Below are positions 1-8,589 of a stretch of DNA of 58,429 nt, one piece after another (position 1 is the stretch's first letter; every line of letters starts with the position of its first letter). The stretch lies in assembly GCA_021846965.1 (NCBI GenBank), contig JAJZWA010000018.1, positions 1 to 58,429 on the forward strand. The letters are read 5' to 3'. The notes beneath the pieces are model-generated. The model was not told the origin of the DNA. It saw only the letters and a program-made list of their open reading frames with translations, and ran no database searches. The translations under genes were made by a program, and so were the position numbers. The DNA comes from Pseudomonadota bacterium. GTDB taxonomy: Bacteria > Pseudomonadota > Gammaproteobacteria > Burkholderiales > Burkholderiaceae_C.

Positions 1-199
1 GCTGCTTTTTCGCAACGGGCAGGAAGTGCGGCGTCATAGTGGCGTGATGCCCGCGCGAGAGATCGCGCGCTGGGCCGGCTTGTAACGGTCGGCGGCGTAT
101 CGGCATCCTTTGATATTGGTCAAGCGATCGACCCCATAGTGTTCCCTAGCATGAGTTGCAAAGGGGGTTTTCCCCAGCTCGTGCCCAAAGGGGGCCATC

Positions 200-1690
200 A
201 TGACAACAAGACTCGCACTTGCTTTCCGGCGGCCGTCGCTTGGCGGACCGCTTGATCCATCCGACCACTGCTCGTCCGCTCGCCCGCTGGCCCGATCCCT
301 GGCCCGCGTGCGCGGCCTGCTGCAGGGCCTGGGCGCCCTGGCCTTCATCGGCCTGACGGCCTCGCCGGCCCACGCGGTTCCCGCTTTCGCGCGCCAGACC
401 GGGCAGGATTGCGTGGCCTGCCACGTCGGCGGCTTCGGTCCGCAGCTCACGCCCTTCGGCCGCGCCTTCAAGCTCGGCGGCTACACCCTGAAGGGCGGCA
501 ACGCCAAGCACGACATTCCCCTGTCGGCGATGCTGGTCGCTTCCTACACCCACACCACCGGCGACAACAGCGCGCCGCCGGTGGGCTTCAACGCCAACGA
601 CAACGTCACCGCACTGCAACAGGCCTCCGTATTCCTCGCGGGTCGCCTGAGCGACCACGTGGGCGTGCTGGCCCAGGCCACCTACTCGGACCCGGGTTCC
701 CAGAACCTCGCCTGGGACAACTCCGACCTGCGTTTCGCCCACGATTACAAGATCGGCTCCACCACCGGCATCTTCGGGGTGTCGCTGAACAACAACCCGA
801 CGGTGTCGGACGTGTGGAACACCGTGCCTGCCTGGCAGTTCGGCTTCATGACCAGTCCCTTCGGTTCGGGCTACGGCCAGACTCCGGTCATCGAGGACCT
901 GGGCGAGCACGTGATCGGCGCCTCGTTCTACACCCTGGTGGACAACCACTGGTATGGCGAGCTGGGTCTGTATCACCAGATGTCCAACTGGTGGGGCAAC
1001 CAGCTGCACGCGGGAGGTCCGGCCGATGCGATCAACAGTGCGGCCGGCGCGAATGCGGACCTGACCGGCGGCGGCGGCGTGGTCTCCGGCTATGCACCGT
1101 ACTGGCGCTTCAACTACTCGAACTCGATCGGGGCCAACAGCTATGAGTTCGGCGTGCTGGGGATGCAGACCAAGCTGAACCCGCAGAACCCCAACGCCCA
1201 GGTGGCCGACAACCTCGACCCCAACCTGGCCGGCAACGGGCCCGACGAGACCTACAGGGACATCGGCCTGGACGCCAGCTACCAGTATTTCGGCGTCACC
1301 GGGATCTGGTCGGTCAACGGCTTGTACGTCCACGAGCGGCAGAGCTTCACGCAGAGCTATCTGACCGGAGCCACGTCGAACTCCAGCGACACGCTCGACG
1401 CGATGAACGTGAACGCCGCCTACTGGTATCAGAACACCTACGGCGCGACCATCCAGTTCTTCAACACCACGGGCAGCACCGATCCCTACCTTTACAACCC
1501 CAACTCCAACCCGCAGACTTCGGGTGTGACCTGGGAGTTCGACTGGAACCCCTTCGGCAAGAGCTGGGTCGACCCGGAGAAGAACCTGCGGCTTGGCGTG
1601 CAATACACCACGTACAACAAGTTCGCCGGCTCCTCGACCAACGCCAGCTCGAACAACAGCCTGTACGTGTACCTCTGGACGGCCATCTGA
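200..1690 (+). CDS. Cyc2-like fused c-type cytochrome / outer-membrane porin
   Basis: This 496-residue protein begins with a long signal sequence ending in an A-H-A type cleavage site near residue 59. The mature N-terminus reads VPAFARQTGQDCVACH, with one c-type haem motif (CVACH, residues 71-75), then PQLTPFGRAFKLGGY. The remaining ~400 residues are rich in Tyr, Trp, Asn and Gly in alternating polar/aromatic runs, as in an outer-membrane beta-barrel. This layout, and the FARQTG...CxxCH...FK..GY signature, resemble Cyc2, the fused cytochrome-porin that takes electrons from extracellular Fe(II). Family membership is inference, because related barrel cytochromes of unknown function exist. ATG 200 is preceded by an AAAGGGGG ribosome-binding site. 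An in-frame GTG at 308 would give a more standard-length signal peptide. No other respiratory gene is adjacent apart from the small downstream protein. Confidence 0.72.
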   Translation: MTTRLALAFRRPSLGGPLDPSDHCSSARPLARSLARVRGLLQGLGALAFIGLTASPAHAVPAFARQTGQDCVACHVGGFGPQLTPFGRAFKLGGYTLKGGNAKHDIPLSAMLVASYTHTTGDNSAPPVGFNANDNVTALQQASVFLAGRLSDHVGVLAQATYSDPGSQNLAWDNSDLRFAHDYKIGSTTGIFGVSLNNNPTVSDVWNTVPAWQFGFMTSPFGSGYGQTPVIEDLGEHVIGASFYTLVDNHWYGELGLYHQMSNWWGNQLHAGGPADAINSAAGANADLTGGGGVVSGYAPYWRFNYSNSIGANSYEFGVLGMQTKLNPQNPNAQVADNLDPNLAGNGPDETYRDIGLDASYQYFGVTGIWSVNGLYVHERQSFTQSYLTGATSNSSDTLDAMNVNAAYWYQNTYGATIQFFNTTGSTDPYLYNPNSNPQTSGVTWEFDWNPFGKSWVDPEKNLRLGVQYTTYNKFAGSSTNASSNNSLYVYLWTAI

Positions 1691-1760
1691 ACGGCCATCT
1701 GCATGCGGATGCGGGCTCGGGCCCGCGTCCGCGGCTCCCGTCCAGAACCTGGAGAACGAC

Positions 1761-2036
1761 ATGAACGCGGTGCGAGATCTCTACCTGGCCCAGGCCTTCG
1801 AGCATGGCGAACCCGAGCGTCACAGCTACGTGGTCGCCGTAGGCAGCCTGGAATCGGTGCAAGGCCTGGCGCGCAGCGAGCACGCGCGCCGGCACGGCGA
1901 GTATGGCATCGCCATCTACGCCGTCGAGACCGACGTGCCCATGCAGCAGCACCCGCTGCTGGTCGACTACCTGGGCTCCGTCATGGGCGAGCGCTGGGTG
2001 GCGGAAGCCTCCGCGCAGGCCCCTCGCGCGGCCTGA
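1761..2036 (+). CDS. Small hypothetical protein downstream of the Cyc2-like gene
   Basis: I do not recognise this 91-residue protein. It has no signal peptide or membrane segment and looks like a small soluble cytoplasmic protein. It is rich in His, Glu and Val (for example ERHSYVVAVGSLE) and has one hydrophobic core around residues 50-75. The ATG follows a clear GGAGAA ribosome-binding site. The gene begins 70 bases after the Cyc2-like gene on the same strand, so the two could share a transcript. The reading frame stays open upstream to about 1593, but those residues overlap the preceding gene in another frame and have no codon signal. Confidence 0.6.
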   Translation: MNAVRDLYLAQAFEHGEPERHSYVVAVGSLESVQGLARSEHARRHGEYGIAIYAVETDVPMQQHPLLVDYLGSVMGERWVAEASAQAPRAA

Positions 2037-2069
2037 GTTGCGCCGCCCGCGCGATCCCCGCCGCCCGGC

Positions 2070-2252
2070 TCAGCCCGGGCGGTGTTGTTTCAAGACCTCG
2101 GAACCCTGGGTGCGCGCTCCGGCTTCCTCGTCGCGAATCCTGCGCCGGAAGAACAGCACGAAGAACACGCCCATGCCGAGCATGAACACAAAAACGGCCA
2201 CGGTCATCCACCCGTAATCGGTGGTGAGCAAGCTGGTCCACGCCGATTGCAT
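2070..2252 (-). CDS. DUF3149 single-pass membrane protein
   Basis: This 60-residue protein reads as a short polar N-terminus containing LLTTDYGWM, one membrane segment (about residues 16-36) and a basic stop-transfer FFRRRIRDEE followed by a polar tail. The LLTTDYG...VFMLGM...FFRRR pattern matches DUF3149, a family of tiny inner-membrane proteins common in betaproteobacteria. Its function is unknown. An AGGAGAA-type site lies just upstream of the start on the minus strand. It is convergent with the small gene to its left and may share direction with the regulator further left only by chance. Confidence 0.75.
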   Translation of the reverse strand: MQSAWTSLLTTDYGWMTVAVFVFMLGMGVFFVLFFRRRIRDEEAGARTQGSEVLKQHRPG

Positions 2253-2354
2253 CGAAATTCTCCTGGAAGCATGACCCGCGCGGGAATCGCACCGGTCGTC
2301 GTAGCAGCCTAGGCAAGCAGGGCCCCGGGGGTGTTGACCCCGCGCAAGCGCCGC

Positions 2355-3833
2355 TCAGTCGCCACATGCGCGAAGGGCGCGCGCGTAGTCGCACCAGAAG
2401 GAGGGGTCCTGGGCGTGGGCGAAGTTCAGGCGCATGCGCGTGCTGGGGCGTGCCTCCGGATCGAACAGGCGCCCGGGGGCGATCAGCCAGCCCCGCTCGT
2501 GCAGGCGCAGCGCCAGGCGCTCGGTGTCGACGCCGGTGTCGACCCAGCCGAACAGCCCGCGGGGCGGCAGCTCGAAGCGGCAGCCCTGGTGCCGTGCCGC
2601 CTGCACCGCCTGCCTGCGCGCACGTGCCAGGCGCTCGCGCAACGCGGCTGCCTGGCGCGGTACCGAGCCGCGCTCGAACAACAGCGCGAGCGCCCGCTCG
2701 GTGAGTGCCGGCGAGGCCAGGCCGGCGAGCAGCTTGGTCTCGAGCAGGCGCTCCACCAGCGACGCCGGCGCGGCCAGGAAGCCCACGCGCCATCCGGGGG
2801 CCAGCCACTGCGAGAGACTTCCCAGCAGCAGCGTGCGACGCAATCCGTCCATGGCCGACAGGAGGGGAGGGCCGCGATCACAAAGCGCGGCGTAGCCATC
2901 GTCCTCGGCGATCAGAAAATCGTGTTCCCGCGCAAGCTCCAGCAGCCGATGCGCGCAGCCCGTGGCGATGTCGCCCCCGGTGGGGTTGTGCATGCGTGCG
3001 GACACCACCATCAGGCGGGGCTTGCGGTTGCGCGCCCAATGCGACACGCGGGAGAGTTCGGGCCCCTGTGGCCCGCGCGCAACGGGCAGCAGACGCAGGC
3101 CCTGGCGCGCCAGCTGCGCGAAGGCCAGCGGCGGGCCGGGCTGCTCGACCATCACGGCGTCTCCCGGGCGCAGCAGGCTGCGCGCGATCAGGTCCAGTGC
3201 CTGCGTGGCGCCGTTGCACAACAACAGCTGCGAGGCCGGGACCGCGACCTCCTGCTCGGCCAGCAGCCGGGCCAGTTGGGCGCGCAGGCGCGGGTCGCCC
3301 TCGGCGCAACCGTAGCCCTGCGCTGCCTGCAGGACGCCGCCTTCGCGCAACAGCCTGCGCAAGGCCTGCGCCAGCGGGGAGGCCTGCAGCCACTCGACGG
3401 GCAGGCTCCCGCAGCCCGGCATGGCGCGCGCGGCACCCGGCTCCTCGGCTCCTGCCAGCGCGGCGCGCAGCAAGGCGAGGGCCAGGGTGGGCGGTGCGAG
3501 GTGCGGCGACTGGGTACCCTGCGGCTCGCGGGCTTCGCGCGCAGCGCCGGAATCCGTCTGGCTGCCCGCAACGCCCTGGGCCGGGCTGCGCACGAAAAAC
3601 CCCTGGCGCGCCCGCGCCTCGACCAGGCCCAGGGCCTGCAGCAGGTCGTAGGCGGCGACGACGGTCTGCGGATTCACCCCGTGTTCCTGCGCGCATGCGC
3701 GCACCGAAGCCAGGCGAGTTCCCGGCGGGGTGCATTGCTGGCGGATCTGCTCGCGCAGGCGCTGGGCGAGCCGCAGGTGCAGGGCCTGCCCCTCGCCGTT
3801 GCACGGTCGGGGGGCGGGGTGGGCGCGTGACAT
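2355..3833 (-). CDS. MocR/GntR-type regulator with aminotransferase domain lacking the PLP lysine
   Basis: The 492-residue protein has a GntR winged-helix domain (about residues 15-85; the ...SVRACAQEHGVNPQTVVAAYDLL... region is the recognition part). An aminotransferase class I/II fold occupies the rest. This is the MocR architecture, in which PLP or an aldimine controls DNA binding. Parts of the PLP pocket are present: HNPTGG (the Asn site) and IAEDDGY (the Asp that contacts the pyridine nitrogen). However, the segment that should read S-x-S-K-x-x-x-P-G is SLSQWLAPG, so Gln342 replaces the Schiff-base lysine. It should therefore not form an internal aldimine. It may bind PLP non-covalently or another ligand. 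It is transcribed divergently from a second aminotransferase-fold gene that has lost the same lysine. Confidence 0.85.
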   Translation of the reverse strand: MSRAHPAPRPCNGEGQALHLRLAQRLREQIRQQCTPPGTRLASVRACAQEHGVNPQTVVAAYDLLQALGLVEARARQGFFVRSPAQGVAGSQTDSGAAREAREPQGTQSPHLAPPTLALALLRAALAGAEEPGAARAMPGCGSLPVEWLQASPLAQALRRLLREGGVLQAAQGYGCAEGDPRLRAQLARLLAEQEVAVPASQLLLCNGATQALDLIARSLLRPGDAVMVEQPGPPLAFAQLARQGLRLLPVARGPQGPELSRVSHWARNRKPRLMVVSARMHNPTGGDIATGCAHRLLELAREHDFLIAEDDGYAALCDRGPPLLSAMDGLRRTLLLGSLSQWLAPGWRVGFLAAPASLVERLLETKLLAGLASPALTERALALLFERGSVPRQAAALRERLARARRQAVQAARHQGCRFELPPRGLFGWVDTGVDTERLALRLHERGWLIAPGRLFDPEARPSTRMRLNFAHAQDPSFWCDYARALRACGD

Positions 3834-3990
3834 GGCGGAACGACCCGATCAGCAAACTGCGAAGGGCCGGCATCTGTACTGGTGGGGCTGGCAGTGTCGA
3901 TCTAGGCTGAAGGTGTGTCAATTTGTGACCACGCGGCGGCCCAGGGTACTTCGGGCCGCAGGCGGGGCCGCAACCAGCCGGAGGCCACGC
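3834..3990. promoter_or_regulatory. Divergent intergenic region between the two aminotransferase-fold genes
   Basis: This 157-base gap separates the starts of the MocR-type regulator (-) and the aminotransferase-like gene (+), so both promoters and any MocR operator should lie here. Near 3877-3900 there are repeated CTGGTGG/CTGGCAG half-sites in the same orientation. MocR proteins usually bind direct repeats, so these are candidates only. I see no convincing -35/-10 pair. Confidence 0.35.
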
Positions 3991-5301
3991 ATGTCCCTGT
4001 ACACCACCCTTCCTCCCATGGCGCAGCGCGCAGCGCTGTTCGAGGCCGGCGAGAGCCGGGAATTCCCGTTCGGCTCCGACGAGGGCCGCGACCTCGAGCT
4101 GCTCCCCGTCGCGGCCGTGGGCCGGGCGATGCGCCGCGTGCTCGCGCGCCGGGCTCCCCAGGCTCTGCAACACGGCCCTTGCGAGGGTCTCGAGCCCCTG
4201 CGCGAGTGGTTGTGCGCCCACCTTCGGGCCCAGGGCCTGCGCCTGGAACCCTCGCAGGTGCTGATCAGTTCCGGCTCCCGCCACGCGCTCGACCTGCTGG
4301 GCAAGGTGCTGCTCGACGCCGCCAGCCCGGTGCTGGTGCAGCGGCCGACGCGCCTGGGCGCGCTGCGTGCGCTGCGCCCCTACGGCCCGCGCCTGGTCGG
4401 CCTGCGCTGCGACGGGGAGGGGCCCGAACCCGAGGCCTTCGGCAACGCCCTGCCCGGAGCGCGCATGGCTTATCTGCAGTCGCGTTTCGACGACCCCACC
4501 GGGCGGAGCATCGCCGAGGCGCGCGCCCGCGAACTGGCCCGCCGCATCGCCGCCTCGCAGTGCTGGCTGGTGGAGGACCAGACCTACGGGGATTTCTGGT
4601 TCGACACCCCGCCCGCGCCGGGCCTGCTGGCCCGCGGCGTCGAGCACGGCGTGGTCGTGGGCAGTTTTTCCGCGCTGGTGTTCCCCGGACTGCGCCTGGG
4701 CTGGGTGGCCGGTCACCCACGCCTGATCGCCAGGCTGGCGCAGGCGCGTCGCGCGGCCGAGCCGCAACCCTGCAGCCTCAGCCAATGGGTGCTGCTGCAC
4801 CTGTTGCGCGAGGGCTTCGTGGAACGCCAGCTTCCCGGCTTGCGCATGCGGCTCCGGGAGCGTCGCGACGCCGTGCTCGATGCCTTGCAACGCCACATGC
4901 CCGAGGGCGTCAGCTGGGTGCGCCCGCAAGGAGGCGTGCATCTCTGGCTGAGCCTGCCGCAGGGAGTGGACGCGGCCGAGCTGCTCGCACCGCTGGGCAA
5001 GGAGGGCCTGCCGCTGCTGCCCGGACAGTTCTTCGATGCCGGCGCCGGTGGCTGCGCGAGTTTCGGCGACTGCAGCCAGTGCCGATTCGCCGATGACCCC
5101 GAGGGCGCGGCGCCAGTGCGCAACGCCCTGCGCCTGGGCTTCGCCAGCCTGCCGCTGCGGGCCGTGGAGCCTTGCGTGGCGCGGCTCGCGGGCCTTTTGG
5201 GGGGCGCGGCTCGAGCCTCCATCCGCAGTCCCGCGCGCCCCGCGCGCGAGCCCGCGCGGCAGCTCGCGGCGGTGCGTCTGCATCGGCTGAGCCAGGCCTG
5301 A
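3991..5301 (+). CDS. Aminotransferase-fold protein (MocR effector-domain-like) lacking the PLP lysine
   Basis: The 436-residue product is a type I aminotransferase fold without a DNA-binding domain. It resembles the C-terminal domain of MocR regulators more than a classical aminotransferase. Recognisable landmarks are SSGSRHALDLLGK, VEDQTYGDFWFD (Asp that contacts the PLP ring nitrogen) and GSFSALVFPGLRLGW. In the last motif Ala228 stands where the Schiff-base lysine belongs, and Asp168 (FDDPTG) stands where an Asn normally contacts the cofactor. Conventional transamination is therefore unlikely. A cysteine cluster (Cys355, Cys361, Cys364; C-x5-C-x2-C) sits in a C-terminal insertion. ATG 3991 follows a GGAGG site. 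It is divergent from a MocR-type regulator with the same lysine loss. Confidence 0.82.
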   Translation: MSLYTTLPPMAQRAALFEAGESREFPFGSDEGRDLELLPVAAVGRAMRRVLARRAPQALQHGPCEGLEPLREWLCAHLRAQGLRLEPSQVLISSGSRHALDLLGKVLLDAASPVLVQRPTRLGALRALRPYGPRLVGLRCDGEGPEPEAFGNALPGARMAYLQSRFDDPTGRSIAEARARELARRIAASQCWLVEDQTYGDFWFDTPPAPGLLARGVEHGVVVGSFSALVFPGLRLGWVAGHPRLIARLAQARRAAEPQPCSLSQWVLLHLLREGFVERQLPGLRMRLRERRDAVLDALQRHMPEGVSWVRPQGGVHLWLSLPQGVDAAELLAPLGKEGLPLLPGQFFDAGAGGCASFGDCSQCRFADDPEGAAPVRNALRLGFASLPLRAVEPCVARLAGLLGGAARASIRSPARPAREPARQLAAVRLHRLSQA

Positions 5302-5314
5302 GGGCCGCGGCGCG

Positions 5315-5332
5315 GGCGGGCCTTCGCCCGCC
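5315..5332 (+). terminator. GC-rich hairpin after the aminotransferase-like gene
   Basis: GGCGGGC and GCCCGCC form a 7-bp stem around a CTTC loop, 13 bases after the stop codon. There is no T-run, so it may be a weak or Rho-assisted terminator. Confidence 0.4.
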
Positions 5333-5515
5333 GCCGATGCGCTCCCCGGGCACGTGCACTCTTGCCTGGCGCCCGGGGGGCTATAAGATGCGCGCACGGG
5401 GCCTGTCCGGCCGAATGTTCACGGGCGGGCGCCGAGCAGGGCCGCCGTGCGCCTCCGGACCCCATGTCCGGACCGCGGGCGGCGACCACCTCAGGCATCT
5501 CACGGAGTACAAGAC

Positions 5516-5815
5516 ATGGCAACTGCAAAACCGGCCCCCGCGAAAAAGGCCGCCGCCAAACCCGCCCGGACGCCCAACGCGGCGTTCATGAAGCCGCTGA
5601 CGCCCAGCCCGCAGCTTGCCGCCGTGGTCGGCGCCTCCCCGTTGCCCCGCACCGAGGTGGTCAAGAAGGTGTGGGAGCACATCAAGGCGGCCAAGCTGCA
5701 GGATGCGAGCAACAAGCGCATGATCAACGCCGACGACAAGCTGCGCGCGGTATTCGGCAAGCCGCAGGTCACCATGTTCGAGATGACCAAGCTGATCAAC
5801 GCGCACCTGAAGTAA
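5516..5815 (+). CDS. SWIB/MDM2 domain protein with short basic tail
   Basis: The 99-residue protein starts with a Lys/Ala/Pro-rich tail (about residues 1-22, histone-H1-like) followed by one SWIB domain (about 25-99). The domain has the typical TEVVKKVWEHIKAAKLQD, DDKLRAVFGK and VTMFEMTKLINAHL elements. In eukaryotes SWIB occurs in chromatin remodelling complexes. Bacterial copies are known from chlamydiae and betaproteobacteria, where a role in nucleoid or topoisomerase-associated DNA condensation is suspected but unproven. The gene stands alone. A TATAAG box at 5382-5387 has only a poorly spaced -35 candidate. The start was chosen because the tail and domain begin directly at this ATG. Confidence 0.88.
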   Translation: MATAKPAPAKKAAAKPARTPNAAFMKPLTPSPQLAAVVGASPLPRTEVVKKVWEHIKAAKLQDASNKRMINADDKLRAVFGKPQVTMFEMTKLINAHLK

Positions 5816-5829
5816 TCCCCGGCGCGTCG

Positions 5830-5850
5830 CGCGCGGCCTCGTGCCGCGCG
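5830..5850 (+). terminator. Hairpin after the SWIB gene
   Basis: CGCGCGGC and GCCGCGCG pair as an 8-bp stem with a five-base loop, 15 bases after the stop codon. No T-run follows. Confidence 0.4.
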
Positions 5851-5993
5851 GGCTCCCGCACCCCCCGCAGCCCCCGCACGCGCTCGCCGCGGCGTAAAAT
5901 AGCGCCTCTTTGCGTACGGGGCCTGTTCGAGGCCCGGTACGGCGGACGCGCGGCACGAACGCCACGCTCCGAAGCCATGGCAAGGGGTTTGCG

Positions 5994-6521
5994 ATGCAAG
6001 CATCCAACAAGGGTCTGTGGGGCGCCATCGCCGGCGTCGTGCTCGTCGCGGCGGCCGGTGTGCTGGCGTGGAACGCATTCGGGCGCGACCCGAAGGCCCC
6101 CAGCGTGGACTACCACCTGGTCGGAGGCAGCACGCTGAGTTCCCAGGACCTGCGCGGCAAAGTCGTGCTGGTCGAGTTCTGGGCCACCAGTTGCACCACC
6201 TGCGTCGGCGATATGCGCAACATGGTGCACACCTACGACACCTTCGCACCCAAGGGCTTCGACCTGGTGGCGGTGTCCATGTCCTACGACAACCCGCAGT
6301 ACGTGGAGAATTTCGCGCGCTCCGGGCCGGTGGGCAAGCTGCCCTTCCCGGTGGCGATGGACCGCACCGGCGACGTCGCCAAGGCCTTCGGCAACGTGCG
6401 CCTGACCCCGACCAGCTTCCTGATCGACCGCTCCGGACGCATCGTCAAGCAATACGTCGGTCCGCCCAACATGGGTGAACTGCAGGCCATGATCGGCCAG
6501 CTGGTGCAGCGACAGGCCTGA
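5994..6521 (+). CDS. Membrane-anchored TlpA-like thiol-disulfide oxidoreductase
   Basis: The 175-residue protein has an N-terminal membrane anchor or uncleaved signal (about residues 8-26), then a thioredoxin fold on the periplasmic side. The redox motif is WATSCTTC (Cys67 and Cys70), and the cis-proline region reads RLTPTSFLIDRSG. This pattern fits the AhpC/TSA-Redoxin-TlpA group, which reduces disulfides in periplasmic partners such as apocytochromes c or copper-site proteins. The specific partner is unknown. No ccm or cytochrome oxidase gene lies next to it. A TAAAAT box at 5895-5900 is a plausible -10 element about 95 bases upstream, without a clear -35. Confidence 0.8.
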   Translation: MQASNKGLWGAIAGVVLVAAAGVLAWNAFGRDPKAPSVDYHLVGGSTLSSQDLRGKVVLVEFWATSCTTCVGDMRNMVHTYDTFAPKGFDLVAVSMSYDNPQYVENFARSGPVGKLPFPVAMDRTGDVAKAFGNVRLTPTSFLIDRSGRIVKQYVGPPNMGELQAMIGQLVQRQA

Positions 6522-6644
6522 GGGCCGACGCCGCGGCGCGCACCCCGTGCTCCCCGGTCATGAACACCCGGCCAGCGCCCGATTCGCCCAATAGTTGCAT
6601 GGTCAATGCCAGAAATCCGGGGAAACCCGGATTCTCGCGCTAGG

Positions 6645-7523
6645 ATGGAGACCATGGTCGCCTCATTCCATCCGGGCTCCCCTCTGGTCGACGGCAAGGC
6701 AAGCCTGGCCGACGCACCGGGCCCCGGACGCGCATCGTCCGTCGCGTTTCTCGCGCGGGACGCCGGGCCCTCCATCGCCCACGCGGACGAGCAGGCCCTG
6801 CAGCGCGCGCTGGCCCGGCCGGCGCAAACCCTGCCCGGCGGCTTCCTGCTGCGCAGCCTGGGCCTGCAGTCCTACCTGCCGACCTGGCGTGCCATGCGTG
6901 CCTTCACCGACACGCGCGGCCCGGACACCCCCGACGAGATCTGGCTGCTCGAGCACCTGCCCGTCTACACCCTGGGCCAGGCCGCCGACCCTTCCCACGT
7001 GCTCGACCCCGGCGCCATCCCCGTGGTGCCCACCGACCGCGGCGGCCAGGTCAGCTACCACGGGCCCGGCCAGGCGGTGGTGTACTGCCTGTTCGACCTC
7101 CGGCGTCGTCGCTGGATGGTGCGCGAGACCGTGCAGCGCCTCGAAGAGGCGGTGATCCGGACCCTGGCGCGCCACGGCGTGGTCGGGCTGCGCCGGCCGA
7201 GTGCGCCTGGCGTGTATGTCGGCGCCCCCCATGCGCGCGCCGGCGCGAAGGTCTCCGCGCTGGGCCTGAAGGTGCGCAACGGCTGCACCTACCACGGCGT
7301 GTCGATCAACGTCGACATGGACCTGCGCCCCTTCGCGGGCATCAACCCCTGCGGCTATCGCGGACTGGAAAGCGTAGACCTCGCCACGCTGGGCGTGCAC
7401 GCGCTGCCCGACGCGGTGGCCATGTGTTTCGCCACCGAACTGGCGATGCTGGCCGAGGACCTGGAGCGCGCGCAGGGCGCGGGCCCGTGCCCCGGCGGCC
7501 ACCCCCAACCCCGAAGCTCATGA
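6645..7523 (+). CDS. lipB: Octanoyl-[acyl-carrier-protein]:protein N-octanoyltransferase
   Basis: LipB moves octanoate from acyl carrier protein to the lipoyl domains of 2-oxoacid dehydrogenases and the glycine cleavage H protein, the first step of lipoate assembly. Family motifs are present: [33 protein letters not shown] and NPCGYRG. The catalytic Cys is residue 236 and the catalytic Lys is residue 202, counted from ATG 6645. The protein carries about 60 more N-terminal residues than usual before the conserved [13 protein letters not shown] 6654 (after AGGATGGAG) and the longer ATG at 6606 are alternatives, so the start is uncertain. The stop codon overlaps the lipA start (ATGA), so the two should be translationally coupled. 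The DUF493 gene that often precedes lipB is about 50 kb away, at the right edge. Confidence 0.93.
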   Translation: METMVASFHPGSPLVDGKASLADAPGPGRASSVAFLARDAGPSIAHADEQALQRALARPAQTLPGGFLLRSLGLQSYLPTWRAMRAFTDTRGPDTPDEIWLLEHLPVYTLGQAADPSHVLDPGAIPVVPTDRGGQVSYHGPGQAVVYCLFDLRRRRWMVRETVQRLEEAVIRTLARHGVVGLRRPSAPGVYVGAPHARAGAKVSALGLKVRNGCTYHGVSINVDMDLRPFAGINPCGYRGLESVDLATLGVHALPDAVAMCFATELAMLAEDLERAQGAGPCPGGHPQPRSS

Positions 7524-8473
7524 GCCAAGACGCCATCGATCCGCGCCAGAAACAGAAAGGCGAATCCAAGACCGCGCGCATCCCCATCAAGATCGTTGCC
7601 GACGCCCCCGCGCTCAAGAAGCCGCAATGGATTCGCGTGAAGGCGCCGCCGGCCTCGTCGCGCTTCAACGAGATCAAGGGCATCCTGCGCGAGCAGAAGC
7701 TGGTCACGGTGTGCGAGGAGGCCAGCTGCCCGAACATCGGCGAATGCTTCGGCCACGGCACGGCCACCTTCATGATCATGGGGGACAAGTGCACCCGGCG
7801 CTGCCCCTTCTGCGACGTCGGCCACGGCCGCCCGGACCCGCTGGACGCGCAGGAGCCGCAGCGCCTGGCCGACACCATCGCTCGCCTGCGCCTGCGTTAC
7901 GTGGTGGTCACCAGCGTGGACCGCGACGACCTGCGCGATGGTGGGGCGCAGCATTTCGTGGATTGCATCCGCGCCATCCGCGAGCGCTCGCCGGCCACGC
8001 AGATCGAGGTGCTGGTGCCGGATTTCCGTGGGCGCCTGGAACGCGCGCTCGAGGTCTTCGAAGCCGCGCCGCCCGACGTGATGAACCACAACCTCGAAAC
8101 CGTGCCGCGCCTGTACCGCCAGGCCCGTCCCGGCGCCGACTACGCGCATTCGCTCAAGCTGCTGCAGCAATTCAAGCAGGCCCATCCCCAGGTGCCCACG
8201 AAGAGCGGCCTGATGGTCGGTCTGGGCGAGACCGACGAGGAGATCGTGCAGGTCATGCGCGACCTGCGCGAGCACCAGGTGGACATGCTCACCGTCGGCC
8301 AGTACCTGGCGCCCAGCAACCACCACCTGCCGGTGCTTCGCTACGTCGACCCGGACGGCTTCGCCGCGCTGGAGCGCGAGGCCCAGGCCCTGGGCTTCAG
8401 CCACGCCGCCGTGGGCGCGATGGTGCGCTCCAGCTACCACGCCGACGCCCAGGCCCGCGAAGCCGGGGTTTGA
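7520..8473 (+). CDS. lipA: Lipoyl synthase (radical SAM)
   Basis: LipA inserts two sulfur atoms into protein-bound octanoate, completing lipoyl groups. The 317-residue product has both expected iron-sulfur sites. The auxiliary cluster cysteines lie in [12 protein letters not shown], and the radical SAM motif is CTRRCPFC (Cys91, Cys95, Cys98). Downstream are [10 protein letters not shown] and the [12 protein letters not shown] region typical of the family. ATG 7520 overlaps the lipB stop by four bases, which fixes the start and supports co-translation with lipB. Length and motifs are normal for the family. Confidence 0.96.
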   Translation: MSQDAIDPRQKQKGESKTARIPIKIVADAPALKKPQWIRVKAPPASSRFNEIKGILREQKLVTVCEEASCPNIGECFGHGTATFMIMGDKCTRRCPFCDVGHGRPDPLDAQEPQRLADTIARLRLRYVVVTSVDRDDLRDGGAQHFVDCIRAIRERSPATQIEVLVPDFRGRLERALEVFEAAPPDVMNHNLETVPRLYRQARPGADYAHSLKLLQQFKQAHPQVPTKSGLMVGLGETDEEIVQVMRDLREHQVDMLTVGQYLAPSNHHLPVLRYVDPDGFAALEREAQALGFSHAAVGAMVRSSYHADAQAREAGV

Positions 8474-8589
8474 GGCGATGGAGCGCGAAGTTCGACGCGC
8501 TTTGCGATAGGCTTATCCGGCAGAAGGTCGGAAGTTCGCAACCGGACAATCGCCCGCGCCGCCCGGGCAGCGTGGGCCAGGAGAGCGCA

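Noticed and set aside
1-199. Possible gene at the left edge
   Set aside because: No frame with a start and recognisable protein covers it. It holds only the upstream region and AAAGGGGG site of the first gene.
3991-5301. Ordinary active aminotransferase
   Set aside because: The catalytic lysine position is Ala, so the usual name would mislead.
2878-5397. 839-codon open frame on the minus strand
   Set aside because: It runs antisense to the aminotransferase-like gene and through part of the regulator, is Ala/Arg/Gly/Pro-rich without any domain, and is an artefact of high-GC codon use.
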